Source: Prostheceraeus crozeri
Taxonomy: Eukaryota; Platyhelminthes; Polycladida; Euryleptidae
Direction: 5' to 3'
DNA length: 64,000 nucleotides
Assembly: GCA_907163375.1 (NCBI GenBank)
Contig: CAJQUW010011052.1
Coordinates: forward strand, 62,001 to 126,000
Part shown: positions 32,213-40,311 of the stretch, one piece after another
How the letters are laid out: each line of letters opens with the position of its first letter
Position numbering within the stretch: the first letter of the stretch is position 1
Notes under the pieces: generated by a model
The model's database searches: none
What the model saw: only the letters and a program-made list of their open reading frames with translations
Told to the model about the DNA's origin: nothing
Made by a program: the position numbers and the translations under genes

Positions 32213-32569
32213 ATGAAGACTTGGATTTTGGACTCTCTACAATATATCAGAGTTGATCGTGATGGAAACGTACATTTCAAAAATTCTCATGGTCATACAT
32301 CAAGAGGTATTACATTAACATGGCGACAATTTGTCAACCTCAATGATATCATGAGGGATTTGGAATATTTTGAAACATTAAGATTCATCTCCTTGGGTGA
32401 TCAAGTTTGGCTTCAACATTACAGAAATGAAATTCAAATCTGCCATTCTCATTCCGCAAACTGTTTCTCATTTCGCAAATACAATTGGGAGAAGTATAGA
32501 AGATACATACATCGCTCCATCATGACATTTATACGTCGTGAGTTCATCGCCCTACTATGCAAATCTTAA
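32213..32569 (+). CDS. PC4-like protein 1 (putative transcription coactivator/ssDNA binder)
   Basis: About 118 residues from MKTWILDSLQ. The pattern YIRVDRDGNVHFKN...SRGITLTWRQFVNLNDIM parallels the strand-strand-helix order of the PC4 (Sub1) domain, whose consensus has IRxF...KPGRKGISLxxEQWxxL. A second, similar half follows (SLGDQVWLQHYRNEIQI...FSFRKYNWEKYRRYIHRSI), as if the unit were doubled. PC4 proteins bind single-stranded DNA and act with TFIIA/TBP. The assignment is by eye and tentative. The next gene is its paralogue, 22 nt downstream. Confidence 0.45.
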   Translation: MKTWILDSLQYIRVDRDGNVHFKNSHGHTSRGITLTWRQFVNLNDIMRDLEYFETLRFISLGDQVWLQHYRNEIQICHSHSANCFSFRKYNWEKYRRYIHRSIMTFIRREFIALLCKS

Positions 32570-32591
32570 TCAGACATGACTACCACGCACC

Positions 32592-33242
32592 ATGAGTTGG
32601 AAATTAGATTCCCTACAACGTATTGAAACGGATCATGATCGAAACGTCTATTTCAAAGATTCAACTGGAAATGTGAGAAGAGAGTTTGCTTTATCTTATC
32701 GTCATTTCCAATCTCTACATCATATCATGAAGGATTCGAAATACTTCTATATGAAAAGACATTCACGTATTGGAAATCGCATCTGGATGCGCGTCAACAA
32801 TCGGCGAATTCAACTCTATCATTCCCAACTTCATACTAACTTCACATTTCATCAAGGTAGTTGGGAGAAGTATAAAAGGAAGGTACATCGCTCAATTTAC
32901 TCATTTTTTCATCATGAAGCGCCATCGCTACACCATCGTCAACATTCTCCGCCGCTTCAGACTCTACACCAAAATCGATCTCACAACATTACACCAACAC
33001 CTTCCAAACAGCAAGTATTACCCGGGCCGACCTCAAATGTTAGTGGTGAAGATGAACAATTCACGGAATCTTCAACTCTTCCCAAATGGGACTGTACAGA
33101 TTCTCGGCGCCCTTTCTCATTCATCGGCGCAGTCAATGCGCTTAGAGCTACAAAGACTACTACGTCGGATATGGAAGAGGGAGAGGTGTGTGATGTCGAA
33201 TCTGACTGTGGACAATATGGTGATCTCTACTCAATTGAGTGA
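32592..33242 (+). CDS. PC4-like protein 2 with disordered tail, overlapping the TBP-like gene
   Basis: 216 residues. The first 105 residues repeat the upstream protein (WKLDSLQRIETDHDRNVYFK, then FALSYRHFQSLHHIMKD and GSWEKYKRKVHRSI). The tail is Ser/Thr/Pro/Gln-rich and low in order, as expected for a frame that shares its DNA with another gene: from 32914 on the +1 frame encodes the TBP-like protein. Tandem duplication of the PC4-like unit is visible; function inferred. Confidence 0.5.
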   Translation: MSWKLDSLQRIETDHDRNVYFKDSTGNVRREFALSYRHFQSLHHIMKDSKYFYMKRHSRIGNRIWMRVNNRRIQLYHSQLHTNFTFHQGSWEKYKRKVHRSIYSFFHHEAPSLHHRQHSPPLQTLHQNRSHNITPTPSKQQVLPGPTSNVSGEDEQFTESSTLPKWDCTDSRRPFSFIGAVNALRATKTTTSDMEEGEVCDVESDCGQYGDLYSIE

Positions 33243-33396
33243 AAGTGTATCATTTTTGAAGATTCGTACCAGCAGTTACAATTTGTGTTATGAACCCGAA
33301 CTTTTTCCTGCAGCTCTCATTAGTTGTTGGTTACCTGTGCATGTGGCAATCTTTCATAATAGTAAAGTGATCATTACTGGATCATTACTGGATTAA
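32914..33396 (+). CDS. TATA-binding protein (TBP)-like protein
   Basis: 160 residues from MKRHRYTIVNIL. Two TBP-type repeats can be followed. Repeat 1: KIDLTTLHQHLPNSKYYPGR, QMLVVKMNNSRNLQLFPNG and VQILGALSHSSAQS, matching the TBP order N-x-Y-x-P-x-R..., LIFxSGKMVxTGAKSxxxS. Repeat 2: MSNLTVDNMV...YEPELFPAALISCWLPVH and VAIFHNSKVIITG, matching TBP's QNMVGSxDV...SYEPELFPGLIYRM and LLIFVSGKVVLTGAK. YEPELFP is close to diagnostic. The protein stops soon after repeat 2, so the final helix is short. The gene overlaps the PC4-like tail in another frame for 329 nt. An AATAAA lies at about 33466. Confidence 0.75.
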   Translation: MKRHRYTIVNILRRFRLYTKIDLTTLHQHLPNSKYYPGRPQMLVVKMNNSRNLQLFPNGTVQILGALSHSSAQSMRLELQRLLRRIWKRERCVMSNLTVDNMVISTQLSESVSFLKIRTSSYNLCYEPELFPAALISCWLPVHVAIFHNSKVIITGSLLD

Positions 33397-33662
33397 AATT
33401 TCATGTACAAGCAAATGTGATCCTAGACTATCTCATCGAGTATGTACGTACCCAGCGGATTGTAAAATAAAAAACAATTTTTCCAACATGATGTTTTTAT
33501 TTCAAATCATGATAGAACTTACAAATCATTTTTTCATTAGAGGATGGATTACATGAAAAGTTTTGAATAACAGATACAAATCGAGATACATGTAAACGTT
33601 TTAAGATCAAGTACAGTACAAAAGCACCACATGTTTATGAAAGTGGATGTTGTAGTATGCGT
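33397..33662. other. Convergent 3' region between the TBP-like and protease genes
   Basis: Contains a plus-strand AATAAA near 33466. The part next to 33663 still resembles protease coding sequence on the minus strand. Confidence 0.4.
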
Positions 33663-33959
33663 TCATTTCGCTGATATTGACGCGTATGTTTTCTCAACCA
33701 CTGCTGTGTTTGGTATATTTGGAGGTTGAGCAAGAGAGTCAAATAGTTCACCACGTCGGTCTTCTCCAATAAAGATCGCTTTCCAATGCTCACCGCCTAA
33801 ATTCTGCGAATGAGTGTTTAGCACAATAAAGATGGGATAGTGATTTACTGCAGGTGGTAAGGTATCGAGTGAGTAGACATTATCGAAAGCTTTCAACGTC
33901 ACTTCGTCTGCATTACGCTGCACTTTAGTCTTAATATCGTCAGCAGTCAACCAACTCAT
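33600..33959 (-). pseudogene. Adenain-like cysteine protease (copy 2)
   Basis: Starts MSWLTADDIKTKV at 33959. PIFIVLNTHSQNLGGEHWKA and GELFDSLAQPP correspond to the His and Asp regions of the adenovirus-type maturation protease used by Polintons to process capsid proteins. The gene directly follows the capsid gene with start and stop overlapping. It looks broken in its 3' part in this copy. Confidence 0.7.
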
Positions 33960-35236
33960 TAACGATTATACTGAAGAATCACGTCACGATACTTTGTAAT
34001 TTCAATATTTGAATCGAAGACTGCATAAATTAGTACATTGATTGTCTCAGGTAGTGTTCTTTTGAACGTCAAATCCAAACGAATATTATGAGGCACGTTC
34101 GCTTGACAATAGGGGGCACTAATATCGCTGTCAGCAGTCAAATCAAATGCATAAATAGTATATCCACTCTTAAACTCTTTCATAGTGAGTCCGTTGGTGT
34201 CATCCGTATTGTAAAAGCCAAAGACATCCATAAAATCAACATAACTGCGCATAAATTGATCCGAAGCAAAATCTGGTTTGTAGGGTGGACCAGGATGACT
34301 CACACCATTTACACGTAAAGCAATTTCACTTAACTGATTGTGTTTAAAATTGAAAGGATTCTTCTTTATATTACCATTAAATGCATCATTTTCAACCATT
34401 GCCACCATGAGGAGCTTCGGTGCTTCCGATGGAAAGAGGCCATCTTTCATGAAACTCTTTTGATCTTTTGGAATTGTAAAGGTGAGACGCTTTGTATGCT
34501 GAACGGGGTAAATGGCATTTTGGCGGTTAAGACCTTCAGCATGTCCTCTAATGACACTTGGATTCGGTACTACTCGACGAATGTAAAGTGCAATATCTTC
34601 CACATGAATTCTAAAATTGTCAACTTTAGCAAATGCATTCAGCGCAAATTCAGGCTTATTCAATGTCAGCTTGAGTCGCATGCTGGTATTACAGAGTAAA
34701 AACTTTGACTGTCTAAAGAAGTCTAAATTCAGCGGACCATATAGCTGACATACTCTACTATCTTTAATCATAGCAGATCGCTTTACAAAGCCACTGTTTG
34801 TTTCAACATCAAATTTTCCTGCTTCATCTCTGTACCATCCCATGGCTTCCATATGACTTTTTTGTGCTGCTGGATGAAACTGTGATACATGATTGAAATA
34901 TGATTTATAGGGATAATCGCTTTGACCACCTTCCACCTGCTGCTCTCCAATCGTTAGAGAAACATCGCGAAGTAATGTAGTCAATGGTAAATTGTTCAGT
35001 CCAACATTATGTGTATCGTCAATAGCAGTTCCATCTGCTTGCTGAATTCTAAACCTCAAATCAACCATCGCATAACTCAAATCTATGTAGTCATCACTAC
35101 CACCAGGAATAACAAATTCAATGGGGCCAGCAATCTCAGCTGTTCGAGGATGATAATCTGCAATACTTGAACTAAGAATAATAGTCTGTATGGCTTGTTG
35201 ATCAAACAAACAAAAACCGGAAGTTTTACAATCCAT
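33959..35236 (-). CDS. Major capsid protein, double jelly-roll type
   Basis: 425 residues, starting MDCKTSGFCLFDQQAIQT. Typical Polinton major-capsid text: IEFVIPGGSDDYIDLSYAMV, LTTLLRDVSLTIGEQQVEGG, DYPYKSYFNHVSQF near the N-terminal half, and a C-terminal half with AFDLTADSDISAPYC and IRLDLTFKRTLPETINVLIY. Beta-rich with no membrane segment. The gene sits between a basic core-like protein and the protease in the usual morphogenesis block. The frame is open. Confidence 0.85.
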   Translation of the reverse strand: MDCKTSGFCLFDQQAIQTIILSSSIADYHPRTAEIAGPIEFVIPGGSDDYIDLSYAMVDLRFRIQQADGTAIDDTHNVGLNNLPLTTLLRDVSLTIGEQQVEGGQSDYPYKSYFNHVSQFHPAAQKSHMEAMGWYRDEAGKFDVETNSGFVKRSAMIKDSRVCQLYGPLNLDFFRQSKFLLCNTSMRLKLTLNKPEFALNAFAKVDNFRIHVEDIALYIRRVVPNPSVIRGHAEGLNRQNAIYPVQHTKRLTFTIPKDQKSFMKDGLFPSEAPKLLMVAMVENDAFNGNIKKNPFNFKHNQLSEIALRVNGVSHPGPPYKPDFASDQFMRSYVDFMDVFGFYNTDDTNGLTMKEFKSGYTIYAFDLTADSDISAPYCQANVPHNIRLDLTFKRTLPETINVLIYAVFDSNIEITKYRDVILQYNR

Positions 35237-35238
35237 GA

Positions 35239-35589
35239 TTAGAAGTTATGGCAGCGTCGTCGTTTAGCGCCTGATGAATGATTAGAGCCTCTGCGACGTT
35301 TGCGTGAATGCCTTTTGACTGAAGATCGCACCTTACCAGCTCCGCGATGTTTCCTCCTTCCTTTTTTCATTCGTTTAGGTGATTTCTTTCCTTGAGTAAC
35401 ACCAGCAAAGGTCTGCTTCAATGTTTTTAAACCGCGTTCCTTCCTACGATTCAACAAACTGCTCTTAAAACTTCTACCTCTGGAAAGATCACTAGCAACA
35501 TCACCAGCAAAGCCAACGGCATTACTTAAAACATTTCGTTTTAAAGATCTACCGACATTGGATATGAGAGGTGCTACAACAGATTTCAT
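35239..35589 (-). CDS. Basic core-like protein upstream of the capsid gene
   Basis: 116 residues, very rich in Arg/Lys/Ser (KKGRRKHRGAGKVRSSVKRH), resembling the DNA-condensing core proteins of adenovirus-like elements in kind. The open frame runs further upstream without an ATG (text GGGQIYIGARRQRGGSILG), so the true start may be a little earlier or the gene may be damaged there. Likely role: DNA packaging or virion core, inferred from composition and place. Confidence 0.55.
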   Translation of the reverse strand: MKSVVAPLISNVGRSLKRNVLSNAVGFAGDVASDLSRGRSFKSSLLNRRKERGLKTLKQTFAGVTQGKKSPKRMKKGRRKHRGAGKVRSSVKRHSRKRRRGSNHSSGAKRRRCHNF

Positions 35590-35735
35590 TGCACCAAGTA
35601 TGCTACCTCCACGTTGGCGGCGAGCGCCGATGTAAATTTGTCCTCCACCACTTACATAGGAGGGTCGTAAATAAAATGAGGCAGTTGGATTCTTAGCTCA
35701 AACCCCAAACATTGTTAGTTACAACTGTGCATGAA

Positions 35736-36950
35736 TCACTGTCGATCACTTAGATGAAAGATGTCGGCACGACGCATCCAAGAGTTCATACTTGAAGGAT
35801 AACCAGTCCATTTAACAAGACACCATTCTTCACCTTGCCGTTTTTTACATCGAATGATTTTCTCTACCAAATATGTTTCACTTTCAGTGACTACCTCAAT
35901 CTCATCGCGGTAAAAGCTACCCTCAATTTTTTCATTATCGTAATCTTTTAACTTGTAGGTGGTCGGAGAGTCTTTTTGATTAATCCTTGATACTGTAAAT
36001 ACCTCCTCTGTCCAATTCAGAAGGTACCCTTTAGCAAAAACACTTTTCACTTTTGAGATACGAACTTTATCACCAATTTTCACATCACTTTTCACATGAG
36101 TGCGTTTACGTTGGAATGATTCGCGCACTTTATCTACATTGTCAGCATTTACATCTACTGGTCTGAGTCCAATAGAACGATGGATAGAGTGATTGTAGGC
36201 ATGGAGTGTATCTTGTAGAACCTTTGTCCAATTTTGTGTCAAGTTCGCAGTAAAATGTCGCCACAAGCGATTTTTTAATGTGCGATTAAAACGTTCAACG
36301 AGTGCAGCTTTATAAGCACTCTTTACACTAAACAACTCAATGTCATGCCTCTCAAATAATCTTCTCACATCTTCTCACTCTTTTCCTTGATCACTCTGAA
36401 TTCTTTTTGGAATGCGACGTTCTCGAAAAATTGTTTGGAATGCTTTTGCTACTCCTTTCCCTTCTTTAGATTTTAAAGGTTGAGCCCACGCATAACGCGA
36501 GAAAATATCAATGACGGTTAAAATAAAAAAATTGTCCGAGTTATGTTTTGAAATGGAGGCAACATCACACAAATCTGCTTGCCACTGTTCATCGATGTCA
36601 TGAACAATATAATGGCGGGTGCGGTACTTCTTTTTCGCTTGTTTGTGGAGTGTATAGGTAGCCTGACCCTTTAACCATCGTTTCACTTGTGATTGTGGAA
36701 GACCACTTGCTTTTGATAATTTCTTGATAGATGCAAATCCTGCCGGATGTTTTACATCATAATAGATTGACTTCAAACGTTCAGTCGATGACGACTGACT
36801 CTTTTTCCTCCTTCTCATCTTTCTGTTTTCTTGCCTTTCTACATTTACAACAACTGCAGCATTTAGCTTTAGCGGTTTTGCGATCGTGTTCACATTGCTT
36901 AGGGGTTTCATTGTGAGAGCTGGCACAGCAAGTGCAAGTGACAACGACAT
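35736..36950 (-). pseudogene. Retroviral-type integrase with C-terminal chromodomain (copy 2)
   Basis: Polinton integrase. The N-terminal part has an HTH-like segment (ASIKKLSKASGLPQSQVKRW). The catalytic core has QADLCDVA, TVIDIFSRYAWAQPL, IQSDQG and AALVERFNRTLKNRL (the D, D and E regions). The C-terminal part has YLVEKIIRCKK...WCLVKWTGYPSSMNSW, a chromodomain. It is broken, about one or two breaks, so inactive. Chromodomain integrases can steer insertion to marked chromatin. Confidence 0.85.
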
Positions 36951-36996
36951 TCACCTCTGGCGGCTCATTACATGGCAAGCAACACATCTGCTTCAT
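36781..36996 (-). CDS. Cysteine-rich open stretch at the integrase 5' end
   Basis: 71 residues with many CC and CxxC pairs (MCCLPCNEPP, CTCCASS, CCSCCKCRKARK), then a Lys/Glu tail. It overlaps the integrase 5' part in another frame. The regular cysteine spacing suggests a metal-binding N-terminal part of the integrase gene or a tiny separate gene; the two cannot be told apart here. Confidence 0.35.
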   Translation of the reverse strand: MKQMCCLPCNEPPEVNVVVTCTCCASSHNETPKQCEHDRKTAKAKCCSCCKCRKARKQKDEKEEKESVVID

Positions 36997-36997
36997 A

Positions 36998-37630
36998 TTA
37001 ATAGTCTGAGAACATGTATTTCCTAAGAGGAGCTGTTTTACGTTTTCCTTTTACTAGTTTTAGTGGTGATGTAGATCTACGTCGAGTTCTTCCTCTTGTT
37101 TGCTTAGTGAGTGTGGGAGGGGATGTAGCAGGTGACGTCTTAAACCAATTTGTTGGCATTTTCATCGTCTGAAGCATTGGAGCAGTAGCCACTGTTGAAT
37201 CAAGTTCTTTCAATGTCTCATTATTCAAAGCAAATTTTGGTACATTATGCTTTTTCAATAGTTTAAGAAAGTATGACCAACCAGGTGGAACATAGCCCTG
37301 ACGGCGCTTTCTACGTGTCGCATACTGAATCAAGTCTTCATAACGTGAAGCATCAATCACTTTATTTTCATCTGTAATGATTTCTCCTCTATTATTTACA
37401 TTGAGATGGGGTTCAATACTGTTGAAAAGAGATATGGCATGTGCGCGAGATGCTAAAGGTGTAGCAGTCGATACAGAGTCACGCATCTTATTCTTCAAGT
37501 TTTGCAATTGCTCAACAGTTTCCGATTGTAATAATACAGCACGATGTGGATCTTTGATGTGAACATTTTGCTGATAATCTATTTCTTTCCTATACATTTG
37601 ATTTTCAAGAGGTTGCTTTACTTGCTGCAT
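36998..37630 (-). CDS. Polinton accessory protein, unknown (basic C-terminus)
   Basis: About 210 residues from MQQVKQPLENQMYRK. The middle contains RRQGYVPPGWSYFLKLLKKH, a pattern (PPGW..FLK.L..HNVP) seen in Polinton accessory proteins of other invertebrates. The C-terminus is basic (RGRTRRRSTSPLKLVKGKRK). It lies between the integrase and the ATPase, in the structural block. No enzymatic motif. Possibly a virion component. Confidence 0.5.
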   Translation of the reverse strand: MQQVKQPLENQMYRKEIDYQQNVHIKDPHRAVLLQSETVEQLQNLKNKMRDSVSTATPLASRAHAISLFNSIEPHLNVNNRGEIITDENKVIDASRYEDLIQYATRRKRRQGYVPPGWSYFLKLLKKHNVPKFALNNETLKELDSTVATAPMLQTMKMPTNWFKTSPATSPPTLTKQTRGRTRRRSTSPLKLVKGKRKTAPLRKYMFSDY

Positions 37631-37694
37631 GGCAGTCAATTGTACGAGCGTACATATTCATCCTGAGGAATAACAATCATGCGAGAATAAGAGC

Positions 37695-38312
37695 TCATGG
37701 TTTATAGATAATCATGGGAGTTTTCAAAATATCACTTCGAAATCTAAATTCTTCCGGACACCCTTGCGTAAAGTCAATGAATAAGTAACCGTATGGTTTT
37801 TCAGTAGCTGCTTGAAAAATTTCAATTAAGGCTTTTGATCCTCTGGGTGCAACTTGTCGCGCTAAAATTTCAAATTGACATTTATCTCGGGGATTCTTGA
37901 AAATAGCATAATAGTGTGTATTCAGGTTTCGTGTACGAGCTTCTTTTCCATCAGGAAACAAATTTTGTGTGATATAGATGATAAAACACCTTTTATGATG
38001 TGCTGCGCGAGTGAACATATCTGTAACATCTTTTGAATTCTTACTTTCTTTTAATAAATCATCCAATACAACAACATCATTAGACTGAAGTTTATCCACT
38101 GCAATAATTCCTTCATGTCGAATAAAGTTGCGACTTTGCAATTCCTGAAACAGCGACGGTTGATAAATACCATAACACCAAATCACTCGATTGATAGTTT
38201 CCTTAAACAACTCCCTTCTTTTATCCAATAAATTCAGCGTGAAAACAGTTTTACCTGCATGAGATGGACCTGATACAGTCAGAACTTTATCGCATTGAAG
38301 TCTGAAATCCAT
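37695..38312 (-). CDS. Genome-packaging ATPase (A32/FtsK-HerA type)
   Basis: About 205 residues from the first ATG (38312, MDFRLQCDK); the frame is open slightly further upstream. Walker A GPSHAGKT, Walker B VVVLDDLL, and the downstream FIIYITQNLF region with the sensor-like Gln/Asn typical of the family. The ATPase drives DNA packaging into the capsid. It abuts the small basic hydrophobic-tailed protein upstream, the reading frames slightly overlapping. The frame is open. Confidence 0.85.
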   Translation of the reverse strand: MDFRLQCDKVLTVSGPSHAGKTVFTLNLLDKRRELFKETINRVIWCYGIYQPSLFQELQSRNFIRHEGIIAVDKLQSNDVVVLDDLLKESKNSKDVTDMFTRAAHHKRCFIIYITQNLFPDGKEARTRNLNTHYYAIFKNPRDKCQFEILARQVAPRGSKALIEIFQAATEKPYGYLFIDFTQGCPEEFRFRSDILKTPMIIYKP

Positions 38313-38343
38313 TTTAATACTTTGAGATTCAACATTTGCATAA

Positions 38344-38709
38344 TTAACGCTTAGAGCCAAAGATATTACCCAATAGGTTACCCACGACAGGAGCTAACAT
38401 TGGAAGTATAACTGAAAGGAAACCACCCTTTTGTGTTAGAGTTTTCCTCTTTCTTTGAAGGGTGACTTTAGGATTGGAGATGAAACGCAATTTTGTGGCA
38501 TATCGCTTAAGTAACTTTCGTTGTTTTGGTGCTAATTTCTTCGTCCTCAACTTCCTCACATGTGAAACAATTTCACGAATGAATTTATCGTTAGCATGTC
38601 GTATAGCATTGTATCGCTGATTTGCTTTCATTCGTCGGAGAGCTTGAATGGCTGAAGAAAACTTTGAAGACTTTTGACTTTTACGTTTCGTCATTTTACG
38701 TTTCGCCAT
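38344..38709 (-). CDS. Small basic protein with hydrophobic C-terminus
   Basis: 121 residues: a very basic N-terminal half (MAKRKMTKRKSQKSSKFSSA), a helical basic middle, then KGGFLSVILPMLAPVVGNLL near the end. This basic-then-hydrophobic layout is common in Polinton and adenovirus core or membrane-active minor proteins. Role inferred only. Confidence 0.55.
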   Translation of the reverse strand: MAKRKMTKRKSQKSSKFSSAIQALRRMKANQRYNAIRHANDKFIREIVSHVRKLRTKKLAPKQRKLLKRYATKLRFISNPKVTLQRKRKTLTQKGGFLSVILPMLAPVVGNLLGNIFGSKR

Positions 38710-38760
38710 TTTCCGTGTTAGTCTTTGCTAAAACCGGTCTTTACCACATTTGCATAGGTA

Positions 38761-39084
38761 CTAACTATTGCGGCATAAGTGACACTCGAAATGAGCAATA
38801 TCACAGTGGTTACATTTGCAAAGTTGAATGCAATTACGTATGAAACAGCGTTGACAAAAAGCATGCTTACATCTCTTGAAGATGCGCTTTTCATTTCCAT
38901 CCTTTCGCTTACATACATCACAACACATAGTTTCACCGTTACTGATGTCTATAGCAAGTCTTCTTGAAGATATGAATTTGCTAGCCTTTTCTAAATAATA
39001 GACGCATGTACAGAAGGAATATACTTCGAGAGTGAGCAGACATAGCTCGAAAACCAGTTGTGCTACAATCAAGTACCACTGCAT
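38761..39084 (-). CDS. Membrane-anchored RING-like protein
   Basis: About 107 residues from MQWYLIVAQLVF, an N-terminal hydrophobic segment (about residues 3-30), followed by a RING-type cysteine/histidine pattern: CCDVC, then CKHAFCQRC, CKCNHC and CHLC. RING proteins commonly act as ubiquitin ligases; here that would be host-directed, by inference. A second RING-like gene lies at 40152-40277. Confidence 0.55.
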   Translation of the reverse strand: MQWYLIVAQLVFELCLLTLEVYSFCTCVYYLEKASKFISSRRLAIDISNGETMCCDVCKRKDGNEKRIFKRCKHAFCQRCFIRNCIQLCKCNHCDIAHFECHLCRNS

Positions 39085-39099
39085 TTTCAATTTTTCTTT

Positions 39100-39496
39100 A
39101 TGGAAAGTTGAATGTGAATATCTGAAATCGCTTCAATCACTAGACTGCTACCATGATGGTTAAATGCGTTAAGACGTTCAGCAATTTTTATCACATGTCT
39201 TTTAAAAAATTCTTGGGGTGATCTACCACTTCCATTGAATAAGAAGCAAAATGGAAAGAGCGACTTTCCACCTCTTCCTTTCCAAAATGACTAAACTTAA
39301 TTTTCGCAACTAATCGCGCCATGATAATGCTATCAGAGAATGTATTCATTAACTCTAGAAATAGAGTGCTAGCATCATCGACCACTGCTTCGATGTCGGT
39401 CTCATCTTTATGAAAATTTATTACATAATCTTGAACAGCTCCTTTTAAACTTTGCCTATGAAAATGTAATGTTCCGCAGTCGTTTGAGAAAGACAT
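39100..39496 (-). pseudogene. Stand-alone homologue of the PolB N-terminal domain
   Basis: Starts MSFSNDCGTLHFHRQS. The segment RLVAKIKFSHFGKEEVESRS and the following text up to about 39105 match in pattern the N-terminal domain of Polinton polymerases (compare residues 1-100 of 3059-6454 and 60737-61114). It has no polymerase attached. It looks broken once near its end. It may be a duplicated regulatory domain. Confidence 0.4.
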
Positions 39497-39583
39497 GATC
39501 GCCCTTTATCTAACCCATCCATTGCATGAAAACAACAACTCTTCTCATAGTAACATTTATTGAATAATAGTAACAAGCATGCA

Positions 39584-40099
39584 TTATAAATCAATGGTTT
39601 GAAAGAGATAAAATAGATACAGCTGGTAACTATCATACAGCGAGCAATGATAACCATACAGGACTTTGGCAGTGTTGAGGTAAGGAGGAAAGAAGCATTG
39701 GTTATGAACGTAGCTACTACAACGAACAGACAAATCCTTAAAACGTTTCGTGACTTCATGATAATGTTGATTCACTCTACTATCCCAAGGTGGGAGCAAA
39801 ATGTCATCAATGATTAGATTGGGAAGTACTTTCCTCTCCTTACCAGGATTATTACAAAAGATGCGTATAACATTGAAAGCAGCTAACCATCGTTTAAAGT
39901 CAATAAGAAGAGCACTCTCACAAGAAAAGCCATAGTCTTGCAAATATTTCAGATTAAGCCCATGAATGTGTTTTCTCGCCCATTGATCAACATTGGGATC
40001 GCAGTTGGCATGTTGATGATAGACACTAACAATCTGATATGTCCAATTGTTCATAGCAATAGCACTGAGCTCCTGTACAGGTTCACCCTCACAATCCAT
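39584..40099 (-). CDS. DEDD-exonuclease-like protein
   Basis: 171 residues, starting MDCEGEPVQELSAIAM. The D-x-E near the start, then LLIDFKRWLAAFNVIRIFCN (a second acidic motif in a strand-helix context) and a C-terminal HCSLYDSYQLYLFY segment fit the order of DnaQ/RNase-T-fold exonucleases. Similar proteins occur in other invertebrate Polintons. The exact substrate is unknown; repair or proofreading is possible. Assignment is by motif only. Confidence 0.4.
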   Translation of the reverse strand: MDCEGEPVQELSAIAMNNWTYQIVSVYHQHANCDPNVDQWARKHIHGLNLKYLQDYGFSCESALLIDFKRWLAAFNVIRIFCNNPGKERKVLPNLIIDDILLPPWDSRVNQHYHEVTKRFKDLSVRCSSYVHNQCFFPPYLNTAKVLYGYHCSLYDSYQLYLFYLFQTIDL

Positions 40100-40151
40100 A
40101 AAAATGATGATAGAAGCCTAAAACGGAAATTTACACATCTAAGGAAACGTT

Positions 40152-40277
40152 CTATAACATATTACAAAATGAAGAATTACATCGATGCTTTTCACGACAA
40201 AATACACAAATGATATGATGGCAACGAAGAAGTAAAATGTATCTAATAAGACCACGTCTACGACACTCAAAGCACAT
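40152..40277 (-). CDS. Small RING-like protein
   Basis: 41 residues from MCFECRRRGLIRY, with CFEC, then LRCHHIICVFC and CNSSFC, a compact RING-like set. The open frame extends upstream over the end of the next gene, so the start is a choice. Second RING-like gene of this element. Confidence 0.4.
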   Translation of the reverse strand: MCFECRRRGLIRYILLLRCHHIICVFCREKHRCNSSFCNML

Positions 40278-40311
40278 AAGCGAATTGTCATAGGGTAGAG
40301 TTAGGAAAGGA

